From positions 30,600-94,599 of the forward strand of contig NZ_JACHJJ010000031.1 in NCBI RefSeq assembly GCF_014203605.1: a stretch of DNA of 64,000 nucleotides, given 5' to 3'. Both the position numbers and the translations under genes were made by a program. Under the pieces are notes generated by a model. That model ran no database searches, was not told the DNA's origin, and worked only from the letters and a program-made list of their open reading frames with translations. Origin of the DNA: Thiemannella venezuelensis (GTDB lineage: Bacteria; Actinomycetota; Actinomycetes; Streptosporangiales; Streptosporangiaceae). Shown here piece by piece: positions 24,773-32,743 of this stretch. Each line of letters starts with the position of its first letter. Position 1 is the stretch's first letter.

Positions 24773-25210
24773 ATGAGCCGATTCCGGTTGTCCTCGATCC
24801 TGCGGGCCCGCAAGGCCCAGGAGGACGCGGCCAAGGGAGGGGTGCTGCGGGCCCGCTCCGAGGCCAGGGCCGCAGCCCTCCAGGCCGAGAAGCACGAGAT
24901 CGAGCTGCAGAACCGGATGATCGAGCCGAGCCCGTCCGACGCCGCGGCGTTCGTCGCGGCGATGGCCGCGCGGCGCGCGATCGCCGGCGAGCTGTCCATC
25001 CGCCGCCAGCAGGCCGAGGAGGCCGAGCGGCGGGTCGGCGCGAAGGTGGAGAACTGGAGCGCGGCCTCCCAGCGCCGCCGGATGGTGGAGAAGCTGGCCG
25101 AGCGGCACGAGACCGCCCGCCGCCAGGCCGACGCCGCGGCCGAGCAGCGCGCCGTCGACGACCTCTCGACCACCCGCAGGCCGCAGACCGGCAAGGAGAC
25201 CCGCCGTTGA
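24773..25210 (+). CDS. fliJ: Flagellar export chaperone FliJ
   Basis: Cytoplasmic coiled-coil protein that activates FliI/FlhA. 145 residues, nearly all charged helix (FRLSSILRARKAQEDAAKGG, RRMVEKLAERHETARRQADA) as expected for FliJ, which has little sequence conservation. GAGGAG precedes the ATG by seven bases. The stop overlaps the TTG start of the NlpC/P60 gene. Confidence 0.85.
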   Translation: MSRFRLSSILRARKAQEDAAKGGVLRARSEARAAALQAEKHEIELQNRMIEPSPSDAAAFVAAMAARRAIAGELSIRRQQAEEAERRVGAKVENWSAASQRRRMVEKLAERHETARRQADAAAEQRAVDDLSTTRRPQTGKETRR

Positions 25211-26241
25211 GCATCACGGAGACCCTGGCGAAGATCAGCCGGCTGCAGACCCAGTTCGCCGGGGCACCCGTCGCCGCGGCGGCCGTCTCCACCGGCTCCG
25301 GCGCCTCCGCCACCTCGGGCGCCTCGGGCACCGACTTCGCCGCGGCGCTGGAGAAGGCCAGGCAGGCCTCCGCGACCTCCACCCAGGGCACCCAGGGCAC
25401 CCAGGGCACCCAGGGCACCCAGGCGGCCGGTTCGGCCACCTCCGGTTCCGCCGACGGGAAGGTCACCGGCCAGGACGTCGTCGACCAGGCCCGCCGCTAC
25501 CTCGGCGTCCCCTACCTGTGGGGCGGCACGGACCCGGACAAGGGGCTGGACTGCTCCGGCCTGGTCCAGCTGGTCTACAAGAAGCTGGGCGTCTCGCTGC
25601 CGCGCGTCTCGCAGGACCAGCAGAACGAGGGCCGCAGCATTCCCAGCCTCAAGCAGGCGCAGCCGGGTGACCTGCTGACCTTCGGCTCCCCCGCGACGCA
25701 CATCGGCATCTACGTCGGCGACGGCAAGATGCTGCACGCCCCGCGCACCGGCGACGTGGTCAAGATCGTCGACCTGGACGACTACTACCGCAAGCCGACC
25801 GACATCCGCCGCATCCTGGGCGACGACGCGGCGAGCGCCACCGCCCAGGCCACCGCCGCCCAGGCCACCACCGCCGCGGCCCCGCAGGCCATCGGTGCCC
25901 GGAGCACCTCCCAGGCGACCGCCCTCCAGGCGACCTCGTCGGCGGTGGACCCGGCCGCGAGCGCGCAGACCACCGCGGCCGCGCTGGCGCGTCTGCTCGG
26001 CACCGCCTCGCTCACCGGCACCGGCTCCTCCGTCGGCACCGGGTACGGCGTGAGCACCGAACTGCTGGCCGCGCTGGCCGGGATCCAGCCCGGGGGCGGC
26101 GCCGCCACGACCGGTTCCAACGGAACGGGCGTTTTGCCGCAGGTGCCGTCCGGTGCTGCCGATGGGCTGGGTACCGGCCTGTCCGCCCAGGCCCAGGCCT
26201 ACATCCGCAGCATCCAGTCGACCGTGAACGGCATCGGATAA
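25207..26241 (+). CDS. NlpC/P60 peptidoglycan hydrolase in the flagellar operon
   Basis: A 344-residue cysteine peptidase that would open peptidoglycan for the rod, taking the place of FlgJ. Order: an N-terminal amphipathic helix (SITETLAKISRLQTQF) without signal peptide, a Ser/Ala/Gly linker with GTQ repeats (four 9-base repeats at 25381-25416), the NlpC/P60 domain at about residues 85-205 with catalytic C116 (LDCSGLVQLVY), H165 (THIGIYVGDG) and H177 (MLHAP), and a 140-residue Thr/Ala-rich tail. TTG start overlaps the fliJ stop (TTGA). The N-terminal helix-plus-linker layout resembles the zinc peptidase at 18066-18779. Confidence 0.9.
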   Translation: MSITETLAKISRLQTQFAGAPVAAAAVSTGSGASATSGASGTDFAAALEKARQASATSTQGTQGTQGTQGTQAAGSATSGSADGKVTGQDVVDQARRYLGVPYLWGGTDPDKGLDCSGLVQLVYKKLGVSLPRVSQDQQNEGRSIPSLKQAQPGDLLTFGSPATHIGIYVGDGKMLHAPRTGDVVKIVDLDDYYRKPTDIRRILGDDAASATAQATAAQATTAAAPQAIGARSTSQATALQATSSAVDPAASAQTTAAALARLLGTASLTGTGSSVGTGYGVSTELLAALAGIQPGGGAATTGSNGTGVLPQVPSGAADGLGTGLSAQAQAYIRSIQSTVNGIG

Positions 26242-26255
26242 CAGGAGAGACGATC

Positions 26256-27497
26256 TTGACCGTGCCTTCGATCCCCCTCGCGGGGAGCCCGTCGCCGATG
26301 GCGGCGCCCTCCGGCGCCTCCGGCGAGGGGCAGACGGGTCAGAACGGGGCCGGAGAAGACTTCGCCGCCCTGCTCGCCCTCCTTGCGGGCGGCGGGCCGC
26401 TGCCGCAGGGAGTCCTCCCCGGCATCGATACCTCCTCCGCCGGACCCGCGGGCCAGGCCCAGACGGCGGCACCCGCCGCCGCGGCCGGCACGTTCCCGGC
26501 GCAGGCCCTGCTCGCCGCCCAGACCCCGGCGCAGGGCCAGCTCCCGCCCGTGGGCCAGGACCGGGGCGCCCCGCTCTTCCCGGCCCAGCTCGCCGGCCAG
26601 TTCCAGCTCGGGATCCCGGCCGGGCAGTCGCCGGCGCAGGGCATCGAGGGGATGCAGGCCGTACCCGCCGGGCCGCCGCCCGGAGCGGGCACCACGACGG
26701 CCGCCGACGCCGCGGCCCTCGCCGCGTTCGCGGCGACCGCCGACGCCACCTCCGCGAACACGGGCACAGGCGTGGACGGGCTCACCGCGCAGTCCGCCGT
26801 CTCCGCCGCGCCGTCCGCGGCCGGCACCGCCCCCGCAGACGCCCAGCAGCCGCAGACCATGACGGACCAGACCGTCACCGCCCCGGCTCCGGCCGCGGGG
26901 TCCGGCGCGGGCACCGCGACGGGCGGGGACGACTCCCGGCAGCCCGACGCCAAGTCCGGACCGGTGGCCGAGGTGACGGGCCCGGCGGCGCAGGCCGTAC
27001 CCCAGTCGTTCGCCACCACGCAGGCCGCCGCGGTGGAGCGCGTCTCCACGCCCGCCCCCCAGCAGCCCGCCCCGCCCGCCTCGCAGGTCGCGGTCCACGT
27101 GCTGCCGCTGCGCCTGGACCCGGACGGGATCCAGCGCCTCACCGTCCACCTGCACCCGGCCGACCTCGGCCCGGTCAGCGTCGTCGCCGAGCTGCGCAAC
27201 GGCGCGGTGCACCTGCAGCTCGCCGGGACCAGCGACGCCGCCTTCGAGGCGCTCCGCTCGGCCCTGCCGGACCTGAAGCAGGAACTGGAGGACGGCGGTT
27301 TCTCCTCCGCCACCCTGGACCTGCAGCGCGAGGCCCCGGGTGGCCAGCCCGGCCAGGACCGCCGGCCGCTCGGCCAGCAGGACCCGGCCGCCCGCGGGAA
27401 CGCCCCGGCCGGCCGTACCGGGGACGTCTACGCAGCCCCCGCCGACGAGCCTCCGCCCGTCCGGCCCGGCTCACGCCTGCTCAACGTCCGCCTCTGA
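26256..27497 (+). CDS. fliK: Flagellar hook-length control protein FliK
   Basis: Exported ruler that measures the hook and switches FlhB specificity. 413 residues. The first 280 are Ala/Pro/Gly/Gln-rich and disordered, as usual for FliK; the C-terminal domain (about residues 285-365) has the Flg_hook pattern LPLRLDPDGIQRLTVHLHPA, DLGPVSVVAEL, LQLAGTSDAAFEALRSALPD and LEDGGFSSATLDL. TTG start with AGGAGAG seven bases upstream. It lies between the hydrolase and flgD. Confidence 0.9.
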   Translation: MTVPSIPLAGSPSPMAAPSGASGEGQTGQNGAGEDFAALLALLAGGGPLPQGVLPGIDTSSAGPAGQAQTAAPAAAAGTFPAQALLAAQTPAQGQLPPVGQDRGAPLFPAQLAGQFQLGIPAGQSPAQGIEGMQAVPAGPPPGAGTTTAADAAALAAFAATADATSANTGTGVDGLTAQSAVSAAPSAAGTAPADAQQPQTMTDQTVTAPAPAAGSGAGTATGGDDSRQPDAKSGPVAEVTGPAAQAVPQSFATTQAAAVERVSTPAPQQPAPPASQVAVHVLPLRLDPDGIQRLTVHLHPADLGPVSVVAELRNGAVHLQLAGTSDAAFEALRSALPDLKQELEDGGFSSATLDLQREAPGGQPGQDRRPLGQQDPAARGNAPAGRTGDVYAAPADEPPPVRPGSRLLNVRL

Positions 27498-27522
27498 TCC
27501 GCCTCTCGCAAGGAACCGCAAC

Positions 27523-27984
27523 GTGACCAACACCGTGAGTGGGGCGGCGTCCCCGATCACCGCTGCCACGACCGCCGCGACCGCTTCGAGCGCTCCGGCG
27601 GCGAGCAACAGCCAGCTCGACAAGGACACCTTCCTCAAGCTGCTCGTGGCCCAGATGCGCTACCAGGACCCGAGCAAGCCTGCCGACACCTCCCAGTTCC
27701 TGTCGCAGACCGCGCAGTTCACCGAGGTGGAGCGGATGGAGCAGCTCGTCAAGCAGCAGGGCGAGCTCCTGGCGGCCCAGCTCCAGCTCTCGGCCAGCAA
27801 CCTCGTCGGCAAGACCATCAGCTACACCGGACCAGACGGCACGGACGCCGTCGGTGTGGTCACCTCCGCCTCGTTCGGCAGCGCCCCGACCCTGAAGGTC
27901 GGGAACACGGATGTCCCGCTGTCCTCGGTCAAGGAAGTCACCAGCGCCGCATCGACCGGCACCGAACCCACCGAAGGAAACTGA
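27523..27984 (+). CDS. flgD: Hook-assembly scaffold FlgD
   Basis: Temporary cap for hook assembly. 153 residues, a short actinobacterial form lacking the large C-terminal Tudor/Fn3 region of enterobacterial FlgD. The diagnostic N-terminal stretch is LDKDTFLKLLVAQMRYQDPS followed by DTSQFLSQTAQFTEVERMEQ and a small beta part (VGKTISYTGPDG, GVVTSASFGSAPTLKVGN). GTG start with AAGGAA seven bases before; the frame is open upstream inside fliK but without homology. Confidence 0.92.
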   Translation: MTNTVSGAASPITAATTAATASSAPAASNSQLDKDTFLKLLVAQMRYQDPSKPADTSQFLSQTAQFTEVERMEQLVKQQGELLAAQLQLSASNLVGKTISYTGPDGTDAVGVVTSASFGSAPTLKVGNTDVPLSSVKEVTSAASTGTEPTEGN

Positions 27985-27985
27985 C

Positions 27986-28828
27986 ATGCTTCGTTCCCTG
28001 TACTCCGGCATCAGCGGCCTGCGCGTCCACCAGACGATGATGGACGTGACCGGTAACAACATCGCCAACGTCAACACCACCGGCTTCAAGGGCTCCCAGA
28101 CCACGTTCCAGGACACCCTCAGCCAGATGATGAGCGCCGCCGGCGCCCCGCAGGCCGGCAACCCCGGCGCCGGCGGCTCCAACCCCGCCCAGGTCGGCCT
28201 GGGCGTGCGCCTGGCGGGCATCCAGACGAACTTCGGCCAGGGAGCGGCGCAGACCACCGGCCGCACGCTCGACCTGATGGTCCAGGGCGACGGCTTCTTC
28301 ACGGTGCAGAACGGCAACGAGCAGCTCTACACCCGCGCGGGCTCGTTCAACTTCGACGCCCTGGGCAACATGACCACCGTCGACGGCAACTTCGTGCTCG
28401 GCTGGAACCTCGCCGCCAACGAGACCATCGACCCCGCCAACCCTCCGGCCCTGGAGAAGATCCAGCTCGACCCCGCCGTGGAGTCCTACACGATCTCCCC
28501 CGACGGCCAGCTCGTCGGCGTCTACGCCAACGGCGACAAGCGGCCCTTCGCCCAGCTCGCCATGGCGAACTTCGTGAACCCGGGCGGTCTGGAGAAGGCC
28601 GGCGGCTCGACCTACCGCACCACCGTCAACTCCGGCGACGCCGAGGTCGGCCTGGCCGGCTCCGGCGGCCTGGGCAAGCTGCAGTCCGGCGCGCTGGAGA
28701 TGTCCAACGTGGACCTCGGCCAGGAGTTCACCAACCTGATCATCTCCCAGCGCGGCTTCCAGGCCAACACCAAGGTCATCAGCACCTCCGACGAGCTGCT
28801 GAACGACCTGGTCAACCTCAAGCGCTGA
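27986..28828 (+). CDS. flgE: Flagellar hook protein FlgE
   Basis: Hook subunit (FlgE/F/G family), 280 residues, at the short end of the range. N-terminus LRSLYSGISGLRVHQTMMDV with TGNNIANVNTTGFKG; QGDGFFTV, YTRAGSFNFDALGNMTTVDG in the middle; C-terminus GALEMSNVDLGQEFTNLIIS, RGFQANTKVI and LNDLVNLKR, the terminal coiled helices. GAAGGAA precedes the ATG. As the only hook-type protein in the operon it is taken as FlgE rather than FlgG. It is the last gene of the operon; two hairpins follow. Confidence 0.93.
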   Translation: MLRSLYSGISGLRVHQTMMDVTGNNIANVNTTGFKGSQTTFQDTLSQMMSAAGAPQAGNPGAGGSNPAQVGLGVRLAGIQTNFGQGAAQTTGRTLDLMVQGDGFFTVQNGNEQLYTRAGSFNFDALGNMTTVDGNFVLGWNLAANETIDPANPPALEKIQLDPAVESYTISPDGQLVGVYANGDKRPFAQLAMANFVNPGGLEKAGGSTYRTTVNSGDAEVGLAGSGGLGKLQSGALEMSNVDLGQEFTNLIISQRGFQANTKVISTSDELLNDLVNLKR

Positions 28829-28833
28829 CGTTA

Positions 28834-28903
28834 GCCGCCGCCCCGCGCTCCGGGGCGGCACCCGAGGCCCCGGGCACGCGCCCCACGCGCGCCCGGGGCC
28901 TTT
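28834..28903 (+). terminator. Double terminator after flgE
   Basis: A first hairpin (GCCGCCCC..GGGGCGGC, 28836-28859) is followed by AGGCCCCGGGC / GCCCGGGGCCT (28865-28875 with 28891-28901) running into TTT. It ends the flgB-flgE operon. Confidence 0.85.
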
Positions 28904-29001
28904 CCGCGCTCCGGATGCGGCTCCCTGCGTTATGCCGCGAACACCTACCGCCCGGCTCCTCCGTGAGTCTTTTCCTTCAGTTGTTCCGAGATCGAGCTTC
29001 G

Positions 29002-29631
29002 TCAGCCCGCCGAGGGTGTCAGCGCGGTCAGGTGGGCCCGGAGTACGGCGAGCATGGTGCAGGCGTCCAGTCGGCCGGGGTGGAACGCGGCCTCCAGGGA
29101 CAGCCCGTCGAGCAGCGCGCACAGGCGGCGCGCTTCCAGGGCGATGTCGGCCTCCGGGTGGAGCCGTCCCGCCCGGCGCGCGCCCTCCAGGATCCGGGTG
29201 GTGAGCGCGAGCAGGCCGTCGTACAGCTCGTCGGCGTGTGCGCGCAGCTCGGGCCGGGTGCGGGCGGTGGCGGCGAAGGACAACCAGACGACGGCCTCGG
29301 TCCGGCGCTCTTCGTCGAGCGGCAGCATCTCGGCGAGCATGCGGACGGCGGTCTCGAGCCGCTCGGCCGAGGTGAGCGGCTCGGAGGGGTCCAGCAGGTG
29401 CTCGGCGTGGACGGTCAGCCGGGTGATCAGCCGCGCGGACATCTCCCGCATCGCGAACACCATCAGCTCGGTGTGCCCGGCGAAGTAGTGCCGCACCGAG
29501 CCGATGGCCAGCCCGGCCTCTGCGGCGACGTTGCGCAGCGAGGCGTGCTCCAGGCCGTCCCGGCAGACCACGCGGAACACCGCCTCGGCGACCGCCCGCC
29601 GCCGCTCCTCCGGGTCCACGATTTTCGGCAC
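29002..29631 (-). CDS. TetR-family repressor
   Basis: A 209-residue repressor with the N-terminal helix-turn-helix LRNVAAEAGLAIGSVRHYFA (about residues 32-51, BetI-like) and an all-helical ligand domain. It is divergent from the membrane-protein gene at 29697, with two similar palindromes in between, so it most likely controls itself and that gene. The ligand is unknown. First gene of the accessory island beyond the flgE terminator. Confidence 0.88.
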   Translation of the reverse strand: MPKIVDPEERRRAVAEAVFRVVCRDGLEHASLRNVAAEAGLAIGSVRHYFAGHTELMVFAMREMSARLITRLTVHAEHLLDPSEPLTSAERLETAVRMLAEMLPLDEERRTEAVVWLSFAATARTRPELRAHADELYDGLLALTTRILEGARRAGRLHPEADIALEARRLCALLDGLSLEAAFHPGRLDACTMLAVLRAHLTALTPSAG

Positions 29632-29640
29632 CCCTCTTTT

Positions 29641-29682
29641 ATAGCACGGCCATGCTATGTTTTATTTAGCATGCACGCGCTA
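29641..29682. promoter_or_regulatory. Paired TetR-type operators
   Basis: TAGCACGGCCATGCTA (29642-29657, extended by flanking A/T) and TAGCATGCACGCGCTA (29667-29682) share the pattern TAGCA-N6-YGCTA and lie 25 bases apart in an AT-rich patch between the divergent genes. They probably overlap both promoters. Confidence 0.65.
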
Positions 29683-29696
29683 TTAACGGAGGTGTC

Positions 29697-30215
29697 ATGA
29701 GCGGACCCCTGCTCGTGCTGGTGGCGGTCGTCGTGGTCGCCGTCGTGGTGATCCGGCGGTTCCGAGGGGAGCCGCTGAACGCCCGCGACCTGTTCGTCCC
29801 ACCCGCCGTGCTCGTCGGCATCGGCGCGCACACCCTCGTCACGGAGGTACGGCCCGGCGGGGCCGACCTCGCCTGGGTGCTGGCCGGTGCGGCGGCGGGC
29901 CTGCTGCTGGGCGCGCTGCGGGGCCTGACCCCGCGCCTGTTCGTCCGGGACGGCCACCTCTGGCAGCGCTACACGGGCTGGACCCTGCTCGTGTGGGCCG
30001 CCTCGGCCGCGGTCAACGCCGGACTCGGCGCCCTGGCCGCGGCCGCGGACACCCCGGAGCAGATCCGCCCGATGACCCTGTCCATCGGCGTCAGCCTCCT
30101 CGGTGAGGCCATCACGCTCGGCCTGCGCGCCCGCACCACCGGCGCCCCCTTCGCCCCGGAACGGGACTCCCTCCTCGACCGCCTGCCCCGGCGCACCGGC
30201 GACGAAGTCCTGTAG
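29697..30215 (+). CDS. Four-pass membrane protein (DUF1453-like) under TetR control
   Basis: A 172-residue integral membrane protein with about four segments (LLVLVAVVVVAVVVIRRF; FVPPAVLVGIGAHTLV; LAWVLAGAAAGLLLGALRGL; LLVWAASAAVNAGLGALAAA). The short RRFRGEPLNARDLFVPP loop after TM1 is typical of DUF1453/CcdC-type proteins. GGAGG lies four bases before the ATG. Likely the repressor's target; function unknown. Its stop codon lies within the left arm of the 28-bp palindrome. Confidence 0.7.
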   Translation: MSGPLLVLVAVVVVAVVVIRRFRGEPLNARDLFVPPAVLVGIGAHTLVTEVRPGGADLAWVLAGAAAGLLLGALRGLTPRLFVRDGHLWQRYTGWTLLVWAASAAVNAGLGALAAAADTPEQIRPMTLSIGVSLLGEAITLGLRARTTGAPFAPERDSLLDRLPRRTGDEVL

Positions 30216-30281
30216 ATCGTTTGTGCAGAAGTTGGCGTCGACAAGGGACCCGTGACGCCAACTTCTGCACAAACGATCTAC
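30212..30281. repeat. Perfect 28-bp inverted repeat with 14-base loop
   Basis: Bases 30212-30239 are the exact reverse complement of 30254-30281; the spacer is 14 bases. Arms are less GC-rich (about half) than the region and contain TTTGTGCAGAAGTTGG. It overlaps the stop of the membrane gene and ends 50 bases before the DUF559 gene. It could extrude as a DNA cruciform or fold as a very stable RNA hairpin; as a mere terminator it would be unusually long and exact. Confidence 0.95.
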
Positions 30282-30331
30282 GGCTTCCCGGTTTCCGCTT
30301 CCAGGGCGGAGTGGGATGGGAAGCTGCGGCA

Positions 30332-31222
30332 ATGCTTCCCGAAGCGCTGAGCAAGGGGCCCTTCCTAACCCGGGACGCGCTGGCCGCAGGCCTGACCTAT
30401 CACCAGCTCCGGAGCTCCCGATTTCGCCGGATATATCGCGACGTGTATGTGCTCGACGCAGTTCCCGACTCCCTCGACCTACGCTGCCGGGCGGCCCGGC
30501 TGCTCCTGCCCCGCAGCGCGGTCTTCTGCGGCCTGACCGCCGCCCGGCTGTACGGCGTCCCGGTCCCCGAGCACGACACCCTCCATGTGGCCCTGGCGCC
30601 GGTGCTCGGCACACGGCCCCGGATCCGGGGCGTGCAACCGCACGCCCATGCCCACTGGCGGCCGGCCGAACTCAGGTTCCTGAACGGCCTGCTCGTCCCC
30701 CGTCCCGAACCCCTGTTCGCCGAACTGGCGGGCCTGCTGTCCCGCATCGAGCTCATCATCGCCGGCGACCACCTCACCCGCTCCTGGACCACCCCGGTCG
30801 CGATCGGTGCCTGGCTCGCCGCCGCCCGCGGCTGCAAGGGCCTGCCCGCCGCCCGCGCCGCCCTCCCCCACCTGGAACCGGAGACCTACTCCCCCATGGA
30901 GACCCGCCTGCGCATGCTCCTCGTCGACGGCGGCCTGCCCCGCCCCCTGGCCAACGCCCACGTCCTCGACGAGACCGGGCAGCGCATCGCCCAGCCCGAC
31001 CTGTACTACCCGCAGGCCCGGCTGACCATCGACTACGACGGCGCCCACCACGACCGCGACCCCCGCCAGGTCCGCCAGGACCGCGACACCATGCGCCTGC
31101 TCGCCCTCAACGGCTACCTCGCCCTGCGCTACGACGCCCGCATGGTGCTCGGCTTCCCCCGCGAGATCGTCGCCGAGGTCCGCAACGCTCTGGCCGAACG
31201 ATCGAGGGAGGGGTGCCGTTAA
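30332..31222 (+). CDS. AbiEi-like HTH plus DUF559 (Vsr-like) nuclease-fold protein
   Basis: A 296-residue protein. N-terminal winged-helix part (GPFLTRDALAAGLTYHQLRS, FRRIYRDVYVL) resembles the AbiEi antitoxin domain; the C-terminal part from about residue 190 is DUF559, a PD-(D/E)xK fold related to Vsr and restriction nucleases: SPMETRLRMLLVDGGLP, QPDLYYP, LTIDYDGAHHDRDPRQ, RLLALNGY. Acidic residues of METR, PDLYYP and DYDG would form the catalytic site. No toxin gene partner adjoins. It follows the 28-bp palindrome directly, which might be its regulator or its DNA substrate (inference). ATG 30332 chosen with GGGAAG upstream. Confidence 0.75.
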   Translation: MLPEALSKGPFLTRDALAAGLTYHQLRSSRFRRIYRDVYVLDAVPDSLDLRCRAARLLLPRSAVFCGLTAARLYGVPVPEHDTLHVALAPVLGTRPRIRGVQPHAHAHWRPAELRFLNGLLVPRPEPLFAELAGLLSRIELIIAGDHLTRSWTTPVAIGAWLAAARGCKGLPAARAALPHLEPETYSPMETRLRMLLVDGGLPRPLANAHVLDETGQRIAQPDLYYPQARLTIDYDGAHHDRDPRQVRQDRDTMRLLALNGYLALRYDARMVLGFPREIVAEVRNALAERSREGCR

Positions 31223-31311
31223 CGCTGCTGTCACCAAGTGCCAAATAGTTGATCATGCCCTTTGAATTGGGCCTATGCGGCGAAAACATGACTGCGGCAT
31301 GCTAGGCGGCC

Positions 31312-32100
31312 ATGGAGCGTCCACCGGTAGGGATGGATGAGCTGGTCGAGCACTGGACCGTGCTCAGCGACGAACAGAACTTGATCGCCACCAAGCACGG
31401 CGCGACCCGGCTGGGGTTCGCGTTGCTGCTGAAGTTCTACACCCGCCATGGCCGTTTCCCCCGCGGCCCGGCTGACTTCCCCGATGAGGTCATCGACCAC
31501 CTCGCCCGGCAGATGAAGGTGCCGGCTGCTGACGCGGGGGCCTATGAGTGGTCGGGCCGCACGGCCGCACGTCACCGCGTGGAGATCCGCGCGCATCTGG
31601 GGTTTCGGGAGTGCTCGGTGGCCGATGCCGACAAGCTGACCGACTGGCTAGCGGCGAACGTGGCCCATGCCGAGCGTGATGCCGATCGGGTGCGCGCCGA
31701 GCTGCTGAAGAAGATGCGCGCCGAGCGGATCGAGTCCTCCAGTGATGGGCGGATCGGGCGGATGGTGGCCTCGGCGTTGCGCACGGCTGAGGCCACCTGG
31801 TTTGTCACGATCGCCGCGCGGCTGGATGCCGTGGCCACGGCTCGGGTGCTGGCGCTGGTCGGCTGGGGTGAGCAGGAGGAGGGGATCGAGTCCGCCGGGA
31901 ACGCCGGGAACACGGAGGGCGCCGGGACCGATGATGGGGCGGAAGACCCCGACTCCCTGCTGGCGCTGATCAAGTCGATGCCGGGCAACGTCAGCCGCGA
32001 GTCGATGTTCACCGAGATCCGCAAGCTGCGCGCGGCCCGCGGCGTCGGCCTGCCGTCGGGTCTGTTCGCCGATGTGGCGCCCAAGGTGCTGGCGGCCTGA
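31312..32100 (+). pseudogene. N-terminal fragment of Tn3-family transposase (DUF4158)
   Basis: 262 residues matching only the DUF4158 N-terminal part of Tn3-type TnpA (VLSDEQNLIATKHGATRLGFALLLKFYTRHGRFPR quoted in part, FPDEVIDHLARQMKV, SGRTAARHRVEIRAHLGFRE, GLPSGLFADVAPKVLAA). Full-length TnpA is about 1000 residues; the DDE catalytic domain is missing. The coding frame breaks off at the join with an integrase fragment. No terminal repeats were found, so this is a transposon scar. Confidence 0.85.
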
Positions 32101-32633
32101 TGGGCCGCCGCTCCGAACTCGTCGCCCTGAACATCGCCGACCTGGCCGTCACCGCCGACGGCCTGGAGGTGCACATCGCCACCAGCAAGACCGACCAAGA
32201 CGCCCGCGGCGAGACCGTCGCGGTGCCCTACGGCTCCCACCCGCAGACCTGCCCGGTGCGAGTACTGCAGGCCTGGCTGACCCTGCTCGCCGAGCGCGAC
32301 ATCGGCTCCGGCGCGCTGCTGCGCCCCATCGACCGCCACGACCGCCTCGCCACCGCAGGCCGGGCCGGCCGCGGCACAGGAGAGCGGCTGACCGCCCAGA
32401 GCATCAACCTCATCGTCAAACGCGCCGCCGCCGCAGCGCAATTGCCCGACGCCGAGACCTACAGCGCCCACTCCCTGCGCGCCGGCGGCGCCACTGCCGC
32501 GGCCAAGGCCGGCGCCCCCATGTCGGCGATCACCGCCCACGGCCGCTGGGCCGAAGGCTCCCCCGTAGTTGCCGGCTACATCCGCCAGGCCGACAAATGG
32601 AACGACAACCCCCTGCGCGGCGTAGGTCTGTAG
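32100..32633 (+). pseudogene. C-terminal catalytic domain of a tyrosine recombinase
   Basis: 177 residues with GRRSELVALNIADL (first arginine), HSLRAGGATAAAKAG (H-x-x-R), AHGRW and the nucleophile in VAGYIRQADKW, so the catalytic set is present, but the N-terminal core-binding domain is absent (a full enzyme has 300-400). The ATG overlaps the stop of the Tn3 fragment (TGATG) so the two form an apparent two-gene unit made from unrelated pieces. It probably cannot recombine DNA. Confidence 0.8.
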
Positions 32634-32743
32634 CAAGGTTTGGCGTTGCCGTAGGTGATCTGAGGCAATTAGGGGCGGCCATGGCCGATCGCATCTTGTC
32701 CGTGCCCGCTATCTGATAGCACTACGAGGAACGGCTTACGCCC

